Positions 13,910 through 24,645 of a stretch of DNA of 64,000 nt are shown one piece after another. Source of the stretch: Pycnopodia helianthoides (Eukaryota; Echinodermata; Asteroidea; Forcipulatida; Asteriidae); NCBI GenBank assembly GCA_032158295.1, contig CM063246.1, positions 18,015,168 through 18,079,167 of the forward strand, read 5' to 3'. The notes beneath the pieces were generated by a model. That model had not been told where the DNA came from. It saw only the letters and a list, made by a program, of their open reading frames with translations, and did not search any database. The translations under genes and the position numbers were made by a program. Position 1 is the first letter of the stretch. Each line of letters begins with the position of its first letter.

Positions 13910-14033
13910 GCAGAGTCTTTCTCGAAGGTTAGCTGACAGCTCAACACACATAAACAGGTATGACTGCTTGCATGTACTAGTAAACCTGATCATGCGTGTT
14001 GTGTTGTCATTTAGCCTTCGAGAAGGACTCTGC
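13910..14033. repeat. Hairpin with 50-bp arms
   Basis: 13910-13959 (GCAGAGTCTTTCTCGAAGGT...) pairs with 13984-14033 (...CCTTCGAGAAGGACTCTGC) with about ten mismatches and a 24-base loop. The flank GGTCGAAACGTCAGG resembles the foldbacks at 3080, 20700 and 50205, so this is probably an element of that group. Confidence 0.75.
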
Positions 14034-14289
14034 TAGGGGTCGAAACGTCAGGCCATTATCTATTTTTTTCGCAAATCCATATTTACTACGTGATATCCCA
14101 GTATTCTGGATAGTAGGCCTATGGTAGCGTGCTGTGTTAAAGTTGAGTGCATGTTGTTGACAATGGACACGCGTGCTTGAAATCTGTCGGTATTAAGTAG
14201 TACAGGGTCAGATCCTTGACAATTTTTTACATGAGAAACGTCAATTGTCGACTCGACGGGGAACTTCCCCCCAAAACGGACCATCCTGT

Positions 14290-14510
14290 CTGGCCCGTTT
14301 GACGTCGACACACTTTCTCGAACTCATTGTGTCCGATAGATCATAATGACTGATTATGTTCGACAATTTTGCCAATTACTACTCGTTTTGTCCGACAGAC
14401 CATTATGTTCGACTCGTCATGTCGAACAGACCATTAGGTCTACGTCCGACAGATTATTATTACCCAGCCCATTTTGTCCGACAAACCATTCTGTCCAACT
14501 TCCGTCCCAC
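14290..14510. repeat. Degenerate repeat of TTTTGTCCGACAGACCATTA
   Basis: At least six imperfect units of TGTCCGACAGACCATTATGT or TTCGAC variants occur here. Short chance ORFs read through it in two frames. Confidence 0.7.
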
Positions 14511-15186
14511 TATTTATGGACAAAAAAATCGGAACAAACGGTGATTATAAGTTTTCCTTACTACTTTTAAAACTTCCCTTTTGCAATTTATTGTCTGATG
14601 CCAAATTATCCATTATTTTTTCGTAATGACCCACTTTCCTTCCGACTCAATTGATTTTCAGTTCCATTAACGTCACATAATCGTCGTTTACAGACCCGCG
14701 AAAGATCGTTTTTAGTCTCTTCGCGTCACCCCCCCCCCCACTGTTTTCGCCAAACTACGGAAACTAGAAGATATATAATTCTAGATTATTGTTGGCGAAG
14801 AGCAGATAGAGGAACTCGCTTTGTCCATCTATTATGAGCGAGAACAGGTTGCATCCCGTGGGACGGCGGGTTCATCAGTCCGACAGGAGCCCGTGTTTTA
14901 ATCACACGAGCACGCATGCTGTCGTGTCCTCACCAATACTGCATGCGCTGTTAGTAGTATCCCACGCGGCAGCCCGAATGAAAAGCACCGATTGTCTCTC
15001 GCATCTCGAGAGACAGTTTGTGCAAATGAGAACCAATTATGTTTTTGATTACTTAACTTAGTCATTCTAACAGTTCATTTGTCAAGGAGTATTCCCCAGC
15101 TGGGTTTCTTGGCACTGCTGCAAAAGTGTTGGGCCTCTCGATTGGGAAGCCCGGCGCTGTAATTATTCGTTGCCGTCTGGGAAATA

Positions 15187-15600
15187 GTCGCAAATGGAAT
15201 CAAAGCTCTCGGGATGGTCAAAGCAAAATGGTCCATGAGCAAAAAACAGCTATTACTTGGAGAAATAAATAAAAAAGAAGAAGACGAAACCGTAGTATTT
15301 CAGGGGGGTTGTTGTTTGATCTGACAGACCGAGTTGCCGCATTGTACGGGGGTCATTGTAGTTTACAGACCCGCATAGAATGATGTGACAATTTTGAACG
15401 GTTCGCAAATGGAATCAAAGCTCTCAGGATGGTCAAAGCTAAAATGGTCCATAAGCAAAAACAGCTATTACTTGGAAAAATAAATAAAAATGAAGACGAA
15501 ACCGTAGTATGTTTGATCCGACAGACCGAGTTGCCCGCATTGTACGGGGGTCATTGCAGTTTACAGACTCGCATAGAATGATGTGACATTTTGAACGAAT
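15187..15600. repeat. Tandem duplication, about 205-215 bp unit
   Basis: CGCAAATGGAATCAAAGCTC...GTAGTTTACAGACCCGCATA...TTTTGAACG is present twice head to tail (15187-about 15402 and about 15403-15600), with few differences and a short extra GGGGGGTTGTTG segment in the first. A family A MITE follows immediately. Confidence 0.88.
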
Positions 15601-15611
15601 CACAAACTTAA

Positions 15612-15996
15612 AGGAACATTACAAATTGGTAAGAAACAAACTTGTAAAATATACTTTTTGATCACAGATTTACTTAAAACTTACACGGTCTAATGATGAT
15701 GATAGTAGAAAACATTCCTTGAAATATTTCTGTCTGAAATGCCATATTTGATGAGAAATGAATAAAGTAATTTTCCGATTGCAGTTTATTGTTCAGTGAG
15801 CGTTTTATTCAATTGTTGAATCTATATAATTTCATGCAAATGTGTAATCGGTTTTTCACCATTTTCTCGTGACCCAGATGGCCGATCGATCTCAAACTTC
15901 TACAGGTTTGTCAGTTTATGTATATGGCGGATTACATAAAGTGCTTACACTGCCAGCGAGTGTTTTGTTAGCAAAAACCAATTCTGTAATGTTCCT
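15612..15996 (+). mobile_element. TTAA-flanked MITE, family A copy 2
   Basis: Termini AGGAACATTACAAATTGGT and ACCAATTCTGTAATGTTCCT lie between TTAA at 15608-15611 and 15997-16000. By eye it is nearly identical to copy 1 over its full length, so the two are likely recent or homogenised. It is followed within 90 bases by a family B MITE. Confidence 0.9.
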
Positions 15997-16089
15997 TTAA
16001 CGAAACACACCCACTGTAAGGATTTGCCGTATAATAGGAGATATCATCAGAGATTTATCTACGGCGAAAACATAATTTCGGATACTTAA

Positions 16090-16410
16090 AGACACTGGAC
16101 ACTGTTGGTAATTGTCAAAGACCAGAGCTCAATTGATCGTCGAAGTTGCGAGATAACTATGAAAGAAAAAACACCCTTGTCACACGAAGTTGTGTGCTTT
16201 CAGATGGTTGATTTCGAGACCTCAAAATCTAATTATGAGGTCTCGAAATCAAATTCGTGGAAAATTACTTCTTTCTCAAAAACTGTGTCACTTCAGAGAG
16301 AGCCGTTTCTCACAATGTTTTATACTGTCAACCTCTCCCCATTACTCGTTACCAAGTAAGGTTTTATGCTAATAATTATTTTGAGTAATTACCAATAGTG
16401 TCCACTGCCT
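16090..16410 (+). mobile_element. TTAA-flanked MITE, family B copy
   Basis: Starts AGACACTGGACACTGTTGGT and ends ACCAATAGTGTCCACTGCCT, inverted repeats bordered by TTAA at 16086-16089 and 16411-16414. The interior includes TTGGTAATTGTCAAAGACCA, TTGTGTGCTTTCAGATG and TTACTCGTTACCAAGTAAGG. This is a very abundant echinoderm-type repeat by recollection. The short ORFs here are chance. Confidence 0.88.
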
Positions 16411-16649
16411 TTAAATCACAATATACGCAACCAAAATATTTTTTTCCAGATCTTGTTGAGAAAAAGTTGAGTTGTTGACTTTTGTTGACTTTAAAGTGTG
16501 GTGTAATGTGGAAACTGCAATCGACAAGCACTGCTTTTTTGCAAACCCTTTTCTGTTTTCTGTGAATACTACCCATAGTTCTTCTACGTGTATTTTATTC
16601 CACTGCTTATTTTTGTTATACTTTTCAGCTACTGTACATTTAACAATAC

Positions 16650-17489
16650 CCTCTAACAACTCCCGGATCAGAATTGACCCGTACTCCGGGTCCCTAGGGC
16701 TGGACCCATTTATGGGTCAGTTTGAGTATGACCCGGACATGAGTCCAAGCTGAGGCAGGGTCAGAGTTAAAACCCAATAAGTAACCATTTCCGGGTCAGC
16801 CTGACCCAGATGATGGTCAGCCTGACCCAGATGATGGTCAGGCCGACCCAGATGATGGTCAGCCCGACCCAGATGATGGTCAGCCCGACCCAGATGATGG
16901 TCAGCCTGACCCAGATGATGGTCAGCCTGACCCAGATGATGGTCAGCCCGACCCAGATGATGGTCAGCCCGACCTAGATGATGGTCAGCCCGACCCAGAT
17001 GATGTTCAGCCTGACCCAGATGATGGTCAGCTTGACCCATATGGTGGTCCACCTGACCCAGATGATGGTCAGCCTGACCCATATAATGGTGGTCCACCCG
17101 ATCCAGATGGTGGTCAGCCTGACCCAGATGATGTTCAGCCTGACCCAGATGATGGTCAGCTTGACCCAGATGATGGTCAGCCTGACCCAGATGATGGTCA
17201 GCCTGACCCAAATGATGTTCAGCCTGACCCATATAATGGTGGTCCACCGATCCAGATGATGTTCAGCCTGACCCAGATGATGGTCAGCCTGACCCGGATG
17301 ATGGTCAGGTTGACCCAGATGATGGTCAGCCTGACCCGGATGATGGTCAGCCTGACCCAGATGACCGTCAGCCTGACCCAGATGATGGTCAGCCTGACCC
17401 AGATGATGGTCAGCCTGACCCGGATGATGGTCAAGTCCTCTTGGACCCGGAATCCGAGTCAATTCTGACCTGGGAGTTGTTACAGAGTG
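16650..17489 (+). mobile_element. GGGTC-rich inverted-repeat element, copy 3, expanded by an internal minisatellite
   Basis: Left terminus CCTCTAACAACTCCCGGATC and right terminus CTGGGAGTTGTTACAGAGTG are inverted repeats. Flanking modules (CCGTACTCCGGGTCCCTAGG, AACCATTTCCGGGTCAGCCT, GGACCCGGAATCCGAGTCAA) match the other copies. Family members are about 200-280 bases; this one is 840 because the GGTCAGCCTGACC segment has been amplified about 30 times. Long ORFs on both strands here are translations of the repeat. Confidence 0.85.
16794..17436. repeat. 21-bp minisatellite with a palindromic unit
   Basis: The unit is GGTCAGCCTGACC followed by CAGATGAT, repeated about 30 times. The first 13 bases are a near-perfect palindrome, so each unit can form a short stem. 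Variants (CCCGACC, GTTCAGCC, CCATATAATGGTGGTCCA) recur in ordered blocks, e.g. two similar CCATATAATGGTGGTCCACC units at about 17070-17095 and 17230-17250, which indicates higher-order duplication. Confidence 0.93.
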
Positions 17490-18654
17490 CAACTGTATAC
17501 CATGGTTTTCTTTTGACAGTGACACCATTGTCTAACGTTTGAATAGGACTTTTCGCGACGTTTCGAGCTGCGTATTCAGTTGCCCCTGACGTCAGGGAAA
17601 CTAGCACCTGCGCTAAGTTGTCAATACAGTTAATTTCACAACACAATAGGACTAAGACATTTCAATGCACTCATTGCCATTCTCCCCCCTTCTGAAATTG
17701 CACCGAAGGTTTGACGGGTTTGTACACTCTGGGGTGGCAGCTAGATGACGTATATTTTGATCGCCATTACGCAGTGTCACCTAACCCCTGTAAATCCCTC
17801 CGTCTTCAGTTGAACAAGTGTCCCACTTATCGATGGGGCTAGAAGTTCAGTTTCCAAACATGAGTGATTGATTTCAAAATGTCCCGCTGATGGGAATCGA
17901 GATCATTGACCGCGGTCATGACCGCGGTCATTGTATACCTCTTACAACTGTCATGGCTGACATGCATAGAAAGAAACTTTCCGGGTTTAAAGTAGCCCTC
18001 GGAAAGAACTCTGCTCTCTGATCTACTCCCCAACCCGGAAATCCCAGCTCCCTATTTTTTTTTTCCAGAGGAACGATCCTTGAAGAAAAGGAATTAAGCC
18101 GGCTGAAGAATTCCTCGGCGTGGCCAAGTTGACAGAGACACATTTGATAGGCTCTAACTGCCGGAATAAAGTGGCCTGGGCCATTTTAAGATATCTAACT
18201 CCTAATCGTGCAGCAGGGAATAAGAGTTTCGGTCATATCATCTATTGAAATAGAAGAAAAAATTACTTTGATATCACCAATAGTAATTACAACTGACTGC
18301 CGGGCTCAGGGAGTTGCGTGGGCTTTGAATGATGGAAAGGGACGCTCTTTGGCTAGAGGCACCGGTGCGGTTTCGCACACTTAAATGTATATTACAGTTA
18401 GTATTAGTTTTTGGAAGCAGGGCAAATTCATTTAAATCCTCTAGTTTTCAATAAACTCGCCTTCCAACCAGACTGTCCAAGTTTCTTCCAACTCGATGTT
18501 TGGTTTCAGTGGGAAAAAAAAATCAGCAAAATTGTCCATGTTGTTAATATCAGTCAATTCCAGATTGAAACTAATCCATTATTTTGTTGCGATAAAAACT
18601 TACTCAGCAAATTTTGCTCCTTAAAAAAGTTGAGAAGGTAGTGCATTCTGTTCT
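17490..18654. other. Unannotated sequence
   Basis: Only the 24-bp palindrome at 17907 stands out. Short ORFs on both strands overlap and have no recognisable domain. Confidence 0.45.
17907..17930. repeat. Perfect 24-bp palindrome
   Basis: Two tandem copies of TGACCGCGGTCA, itself a palindrome, so the whole is self-complementary. Confidence 0.9.
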
Positions 18655-18847
18655 ACTTTAGCCAGGCTCCTAGTTGATGATACCCATGCCTACATCATTA
18701 CGGACTGTGAAGGGGTAACCCTGTTTCAGCCCCAGGAGTAGGTGGCAACGTGCCCCTGGTGGCGTTGATTTTGGGTCTATAGCCAAAATCAGTTAAGTTT
18801 AGCCCTCACCTTGAAGTGGCCGTCCGGCCTTGTGAGTTAGGCGATAT

Positions 18848-18898
<51 letters not shown>
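18655..18898 (+). mobile_element. SINE-like retroposon with 46-nt poly(A)
   Basis: A non-coding body of about 200 bases (GTGAAGGGGTAACCCTGTTT, GGTGGCAACGTGCCCC, AGTTTAGCCCTCACCTTGAA, GGCCGTCCGGCCTTGTGAG) ends directly in an uninterrupted run of 46 A (18853-18898). The long clean poly(A) suggests a recent insertion. Could be a SINE or a LINE 3' end; family unknown. Confidence 0.65.
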
Positions 18899-18900
<2 letters not shown>

Positions 18901-19772
18901 AAAAAAATTCTAATTCTACACTCAGTGAAGGTAAATTGTAAAAAAACGAAAAACACAACAACAACAACAAATAACAAACCCCCTAGAAGTATTTAATATA
19001 TTCTACAAAATCAACTTTGTTCCCCGCTTTAATGTGATCACTGATAGTTACTTCAGCTTGAAACTCGTCGTCTTATATGCGTCATTCTGGCAGTTTCGTT
19101 TCTTTAGGCACTACCTGCAATAAAATACTGAGAGGGCTTAGCCGATCCTGGCGATTTCCACGAGTCATTTTTTCCTTGATCTTCCTGAATGATATTTTGG
19201 CAATAAAGGATTGAGTGGAGATTTAGGTTATTTTTTAAAGAGTTTCTTGTGTCAGTGTAAAGTGAAGTTTTGCGTTGAGATGGGGGCATTTTTGGATCAA
19301 GGGTGGACCCACCAAAGGATAACGCGAGACAAACCAGATCATCTTCCGATTCAGACAGTGTGACTAGTCGAAAACAGCGCGGTGCCCTTCGAAAAAGTTT
19401 ATCCCATCACACTTGTCTTACAAAAAAACCTCTCAGATCATAAGTCCCTTGTTCCCCAAAAGTAATTACTTATTTAGTTCATTCCCCGGTAAATGCCACC
19501 CCGGGGCTCAAAAAAAAGGGGGTGGGCGAAGGTAATTTGCAACAAATTGCAGATGAGCAAAATTACACCATTGAGGCTCCACTGAATCGCTGTGATTTCC
19601 GTAAGATATCCTTTGAGATCTAAAGGGAAACTGGGCAGTAGTGTTGGTCTAACAAAATAATCAAATGTCTAATGTTAGCTAGAAGTTTTGGTTTATATAT
19701 ATATATATATTTGGTTTGATGCGTGCTACGAAATACATCACTGATTCGTACGAATAAAAAACTACGTGTTAG

Positions 19773-20342
19773 AAATAGACTGTGCAAGTCTCGCGCGTAT
19801 TCAAAGTTCCGGGACCAAGTTGGTCCCAATCCTATTGAGTTTTACGTGTGCGCGGTTATGTTTCTTCAAACACTTTAGTTTAACGTAGGTTTATGACTAT
19901 AGAAATTATAATTATCTTGTTGGGAAAGGAAAAAAGTGTTTTCATGACATATTTAACTATTTTATCAAAACAGCAAAGAACCTGAGAATAAGACTCGACC
20001 TCTGTTTCCGGTTACTCGTAAATAATTAAGAATTTTGCCCAACTGACGTTCATGCTACCATTAAACCTATTTTGGGCGTGATTGGAACATGGGGTTTCTA
20101 AAAAAAATTGAGCATCCTCGTCCAACTTTCAATTTTGTTTCGAATGTTAATTTTAACAAGTTATTTGTATTATATAAAGATTGAAATTGTGTAAAATAAC
20201 AAATAGCTTGGATATTTTGATGTTCGAGAAATTTGTAAAGTATAATTTTAAAAAATATGATTTAATTTCATAGACAAAATGTAGTACTCGTTCGAGTTGT
20301 TTTCTCGTTTTCGATACGCGCAAGACTTACGCAGACTATCGG
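19773..20342 (-). mobile_element. 570-bp inverted-repeat element, family D (longer copy)
   Basis: Left end AATAGACTGTGCAAGTCTCG and right end GCGCAAGACTTACGCAGACT are inverted repeats around a CGCGCGTAT/ATACGCGC core. The interior (GAACCTGAGAATAAGACT, GTTCATGCTACCATTAAACC, GTTCGAGTTGTTTTCTCGTT) is present in complement at 11191-11605. Confidence 0.75.
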
Positions 20343-20689
20343 TAAAAGCATCCTTTTATAATAGTAAAACCACGTATTGGCTCTTATTATGAGACCTTTA
20401 CCATGGTGCGGCCACCCTGTTTTTCTTCAATTCAGACCAATGTAACCAAACTGAGGCTGGAAGGGAAAATAGTCTGGTACCTTTTGTTTTTACAAAATTA
20501 TAATTCAATCTATCAGTCTCATTGTGTATACAGTGGATCGGACAAAAATGCTGTGTGATAAAGGTGCCCTTTATGCATACGCATTAGGGCCCACGCATCA
20601 TCACAATGACTGAGACCGCACGTAAAACCTACCCTATACAAAGTGAGATTAAATTGAAGGTAATTTTTCGAACATAATTTCTTCCAGAA

Positions 20690-20765
20690 ATAGTGGTTCT
20701 GAAAAGAACCACGGTTGGGAAGCCTTGACGTTTCGAACAACTACTCTGCTAGTCTTCAGCAATGC
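20690..20765 (+). repeat. GGTTCTGAAAAGAACC repeat
   Basis: GGTTCTGAAAAGAACCACGG then TGACGTTTCGAACAACTACT and CTGCTAGTCTTCAG. The same string of motifs occurs at 3085-3155 and 50165-50250. Confidence 0.6.
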
Positions 20766-21628
20766 AGTTGTCTGTCCTCATTGAGGTAATTATAGCGTTT
20801 TTGACCTTAGTACAGGGAAAGTGCTTTCTAAGGATATTCAATAAATGCGATCTATAATCATAAGAGGCCTAAGAAAGTCACATTTCCATTGATTTTGTGA
20901 GGCTGTGCATTATCGGTTTTAGAGGATGCTGTCATTATGTGCGGCGGTCCCAGTGTTTCCTCCCTCCAGGGGAGTGCAATCATAATTGACCATTTCTGAA
21001 TATTATTCAATCTTAGTTTTTTTCCTCTTAAAAATTTCTCTTCATACAGTGCGGAATAAGAAGGGACAAAATTGTGTCGTAAAATTTATACCAGCACCAG
21101 CGGAAGGCTGTAAATTTGTTGTTAACTTATTTATTTCGTTTGTTTTAAATTAGTTTAGAATACGTCTATGCAACTGATGGCTGTAACCTTATCTTCCTTT
21201 AAGACACAATTTTGCCAATTAAAAAACTTCTTAATTTCAAGTAAAGTGTTCTTAAGCAAAGATCAGAAATGAAACCTCACAACACAATCAAACTAAATTG
21301 TTAATCTTCATTTATTTTAATGCAGACAAAATATCTTTTCAGCTGAATATTCATAGTACATTCGTACATTGTTGAGACAGCATTGGGTTTATATCCTTTT
21401 GCAGTCCCCAGTTTGGAAGCAACTATTACTAGTAAGGTTAATATGGTATACAGCTATACGTGTAAATCTCCTTTGGGAGGCGTGTTGGTTCTGAGACCAT
21501 ACCGCCAGCTCTTTTCCAGAGCTGACACTCCTCGCATACAGAGATTTACACATGGTTGTTCCTGCAATTTTACTAGTAATAGTTACTTGTCTATTATATC
21601 CATACCGTGCAAAGCTTCAAACATCACT

Positions 21629-22300
21629 TAATCCCTAGTTAGTATTAGTGATGACTGTCATAGCCATGTTGTACCGTTTGTGTAATCGCTCCCTCTGTAT
21701 TACCAATCATTAACACGTTCTAAACGCACCATTGTTAATCCCTATTTATTATTAGTTAGTACTAGCAAGGACTGTCATAGCTGTGGCTGTAATGTTTTAT
21801 TTTGTGTCATCCCTTCAGCTAGTCTAGACCCAAGTTGCATTGGCCGCCATCGTCGGCGAAACGTGCACGCATGAAAGGCTATCATTGGCTGAGAGTCGCG
21901 CGCAGCGCGTACACGCGTGCACGTCTACATTTTGTATTCATCAAAGATGGTGGTCAATGACGTCATGTGCAATCCATCTATAGCCTACCATTATCAAACA
22001 GTATAGCTGTACCATTTTGTAATCCTCAGCTAGTATTAGCGATGGCTGACATAGCCGTGGTGTAAACCATTTTGAGTAATCCCTGAAGCCAGTACCAGCT
22101 ACCACTGTCATACTCTAACTGTAATCTCAAGTATCACTGGCAATGAGTGCCACAGCTGTGCAGCACCATTGTGTATTCCTTCAGCTATAACCAATCATTA
22201 TCATACTCTAGCTGTGCCATTTTGTAATCCGGGTGCTAGTACGCTGACGGATTGACAGACTCTGGCCGTACCATTTTGTTATCCCTTCAATTAGCTATTA
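21629..22300. repeat. Degenerate satellite, about 55-bp unit, about ten units
   Basis: The unit is roughly TAATCCCTTCAGCTAGTATT, then AGNGATGACTGTCATAGC, then TGTACCATTTTG. Units diverge by 20-30%. A foldback (21835-21972) interrupts it. Confidence 0.75.
21835..21972. mobile_element. G+C-rich foldback inserted in a satellite
   Basis: Bounded by TTGCATTGGCCGCCATC and GATGGTGGTCAATGACGTCA...TGCAA, imperfect inverted repeats, with ACGTGCACGC/GCGTGCACGT inside. It interrupts the 55-bp satellite at 21629-22300. Confidence 0.55.
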
Positions 22301-22345
22301 ACTACCGGTAGTTTTAGCCCTTGTCTGATTGTCTGTCAGTCGGTC

Positions 22346-22362
22346 TGTCTGTCTGTCTGTCT
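22346..22362. repeat. (GTCT)n microsatellite
   Basis: Short GTCT repeat at the right edge of the satellite region. Confidence 0.85.
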
Positions 22363-24489
22363 GCTGCAAGTTTGTCGATTCTGAGAAAGTTAACTACGGA
22401 TTTTCGCAAAACTTTGTCAAAAGATTAATCACGAGCCAAAGATCAACCGATCAGGTAAATATCTGGTTACGTTTACGAGACCAAAATTTATAGAGTGATA
22501 GCTGGTGGCGCTAAACTTATTTGTATTTATTTCTGAAAAAAACACACCAAAACATCGGTCAGAAGTGAGTGCCTCTCGTCGTGTCAGTATTTATTGTACA
22601 CATTTTCCTTATTACGATTGAGGTCCACTGCAGAAACGCTGCAAAGAAGGCAACATTTTGAACAGGTTTTTTTCGCAGGTTATCAGTCTAAGACTTGTTT
22701 GTCAATATTATGTCCTGATTCTGATGAAAAGTGGATTTTCGATGCTGCTAAGGGACATTTTCTGGAAGGTATTTCCGCTACGCGTGCTCACGAAAACAAT
22801 CTTCACACCAGCTGAGCTTCGGACTGTCTTTTTATGTGTGCTGTTTGCGTATGGTGTCCCACTCTTTAATCAGTCTCTATCCCATATTTCTTTACCACGT
22901 TGTTGTGAAAATGTACAATCCCAATTTGTACATTGTCTCAATTTCATTAAGGTAAGCAATACAACATGGCTGATATCTGTGCGCAAGTGAATAACATGCA
23001 AAATGTTAATCAAGAACGAGAAAGCAGCTCGACTTTCGTGTCTTTAAAATTGTGGTTTTTGCTGTGATTTAAAAGTTGATGAGCTGCTCTTCATATTATG
23101 TTAAATACAAATAGAATGGCCTATAATCAATTGAAGAATGCCACGGGGCTGTTTAGTTTCACGTTGAGTGATTCCATTGGATGGATAAACCACACAGCGT
23201 AGGCTAAACGCACACAGTTTATCTTTTAGAAATCTGATACTATAGAAATGAGAATAAGTAACTAGTTATTGATTCATATTTTTCTCAAGACTAGCGTTTT
23301 GTATTAAGAGTAGAACGTACATTTCCCGGTTTGGTCGTGGCTACACACGTTGTATCACTGGCGGTGTTAAAATGGATTTTGCCCGTGGTCTGAGGTATAG
23401 TCGGGTGCCGTCATAATTACGGTATCCTGACATTGATTTCCATCGATGTGCTGTCCGTCTCTACTAAACTTTAAGTGTCCGTTTGGAAGAAACGGTAGCT
23501 TACATGGGCGCTACACGTTGTGGAGCATTTTGGACATTCAACAACCATCCAAATCTGTGCTTGTGGCCCTTAATGCTAAGGGTGACGGAGGTACGTACTC
23601 ACTTGAGTGCTTTCTAGTAGTACTGATGTTATGCCGTCACTTCGATTTGGATATGCGTATAAACACAGGCTAGGCATATGCATAGTGGTCGAGAACAAAA
23701 ACATAGCAAAAACGGCAGAGAGGTACATCATCCGTACATCTCGACTCGCTGCATAATCAGATCAGTGAATGTAATCACAGAGTTTGGAGGCCCATTGAAC
23801 GGATAATGTTACAAAATAACATCCTTTTGTTTTGACAAATGATTGTGCGAGGCCGGCATGAGATGGACTTCTGCAAAATCACTGGGATGCATAATCTAAT
23901 AGATTTTTGTTGATGATGGCGCATGGAGCCTTATGGTTTGTTCACATAGCAAGGCACGTCTACGTACAAGGCGGCTTTTTTATGAGTCGAGCAAGCTTGT
24001 GCAGGTGGCGGCGCTAGGATCGAGTAACTGTATTGGTTTTGTTTGGATTGGCTAACTTAACAATGTAATGGCTACAAGGGCAATGAGGTAGAGATCTTAG
24101 CCACAGCCAAGAGCCAGAGCCAGAACTATCAATTTCTACTGAATTTCTAAACCGCAGCAGGAACTATGTAGGTACAGTGTTAAACCGATTCATCTTGGGC
24201 AAGAGCTATACAGGAAGACAATGTACCGCAGGTTTAGTTTTTTCGTCTCTGCCTCTCATGTTCCCCCCCCCCGTTTCTAGTCTGTCGAATCGTTTTCGTG
24301 TTCGTCTTTTATGTCTTAAGGGTTTTGTCTGTGGTAAACATGGCTAATCCTAATCAGCCACTGTTAGTTTTTGTTACAAATCTGTCATTACTTTCTTACA
24401 TTCATAATTATACAATATACCAATTTCTTTGTTTACAAAATTTGTCATTATTCTATCTGTAAAAACAGAAAAGAGTAAAATTATGTCAC
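22363..24489. other. Unannotated sequence
   Basis: ORFs at 22594-22815 and 22658-22990 overlap in different frames and match no family I know. No repeat boundary seen. Confidence 0.45.
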
Positions 24490-24645
24490 ATCCTATACAT
24501 TTTAAAAACTCCATGGAACTTTAACTTGGATTCTGCGTCATTGCGACCCTTTCCTGTGCCGTTTTTTGACACAGATTCCGGGTCACATTGACCCAGAAAT
24601 AGGTCAGGCCCAACCGGACCCGGATTCACCAGTCAACCAACCTGT
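24490..24645 (+). mobile_element. GGGTC-rich inverted-repeat element, copy 4 (degenerate)
   Basis: Starts TTAAAAACTCCATGGAACTT and has ACACAGATTCCGGGTCACAT and CCCAGAAATAGGTCAGGCCC. The order of modules suggests reverse orientation or internal loss; the right terminus is missing. Confidence 0.6.

Noticed and set aside
16105..16359. ORFs inside the family B MITE
   Set aside because: They lie wholly within a non-coding inverted-repeat element.
16717..17528. ORFs of 176-184 codons with DHHLGQA or IIWVRLT repeats, and MMVSLTQ on the plus strand
   Set aside because: They result from the 21-bp minisatellite, whose unit length is a multiple of three. All frames lacking a stop stay open.
22594..22990. 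Overlapping ORFs of 73 and 110 codons
   Set aside because: Different frames of the same DNA, no recognisable motif, and no sign of a transposon protein.
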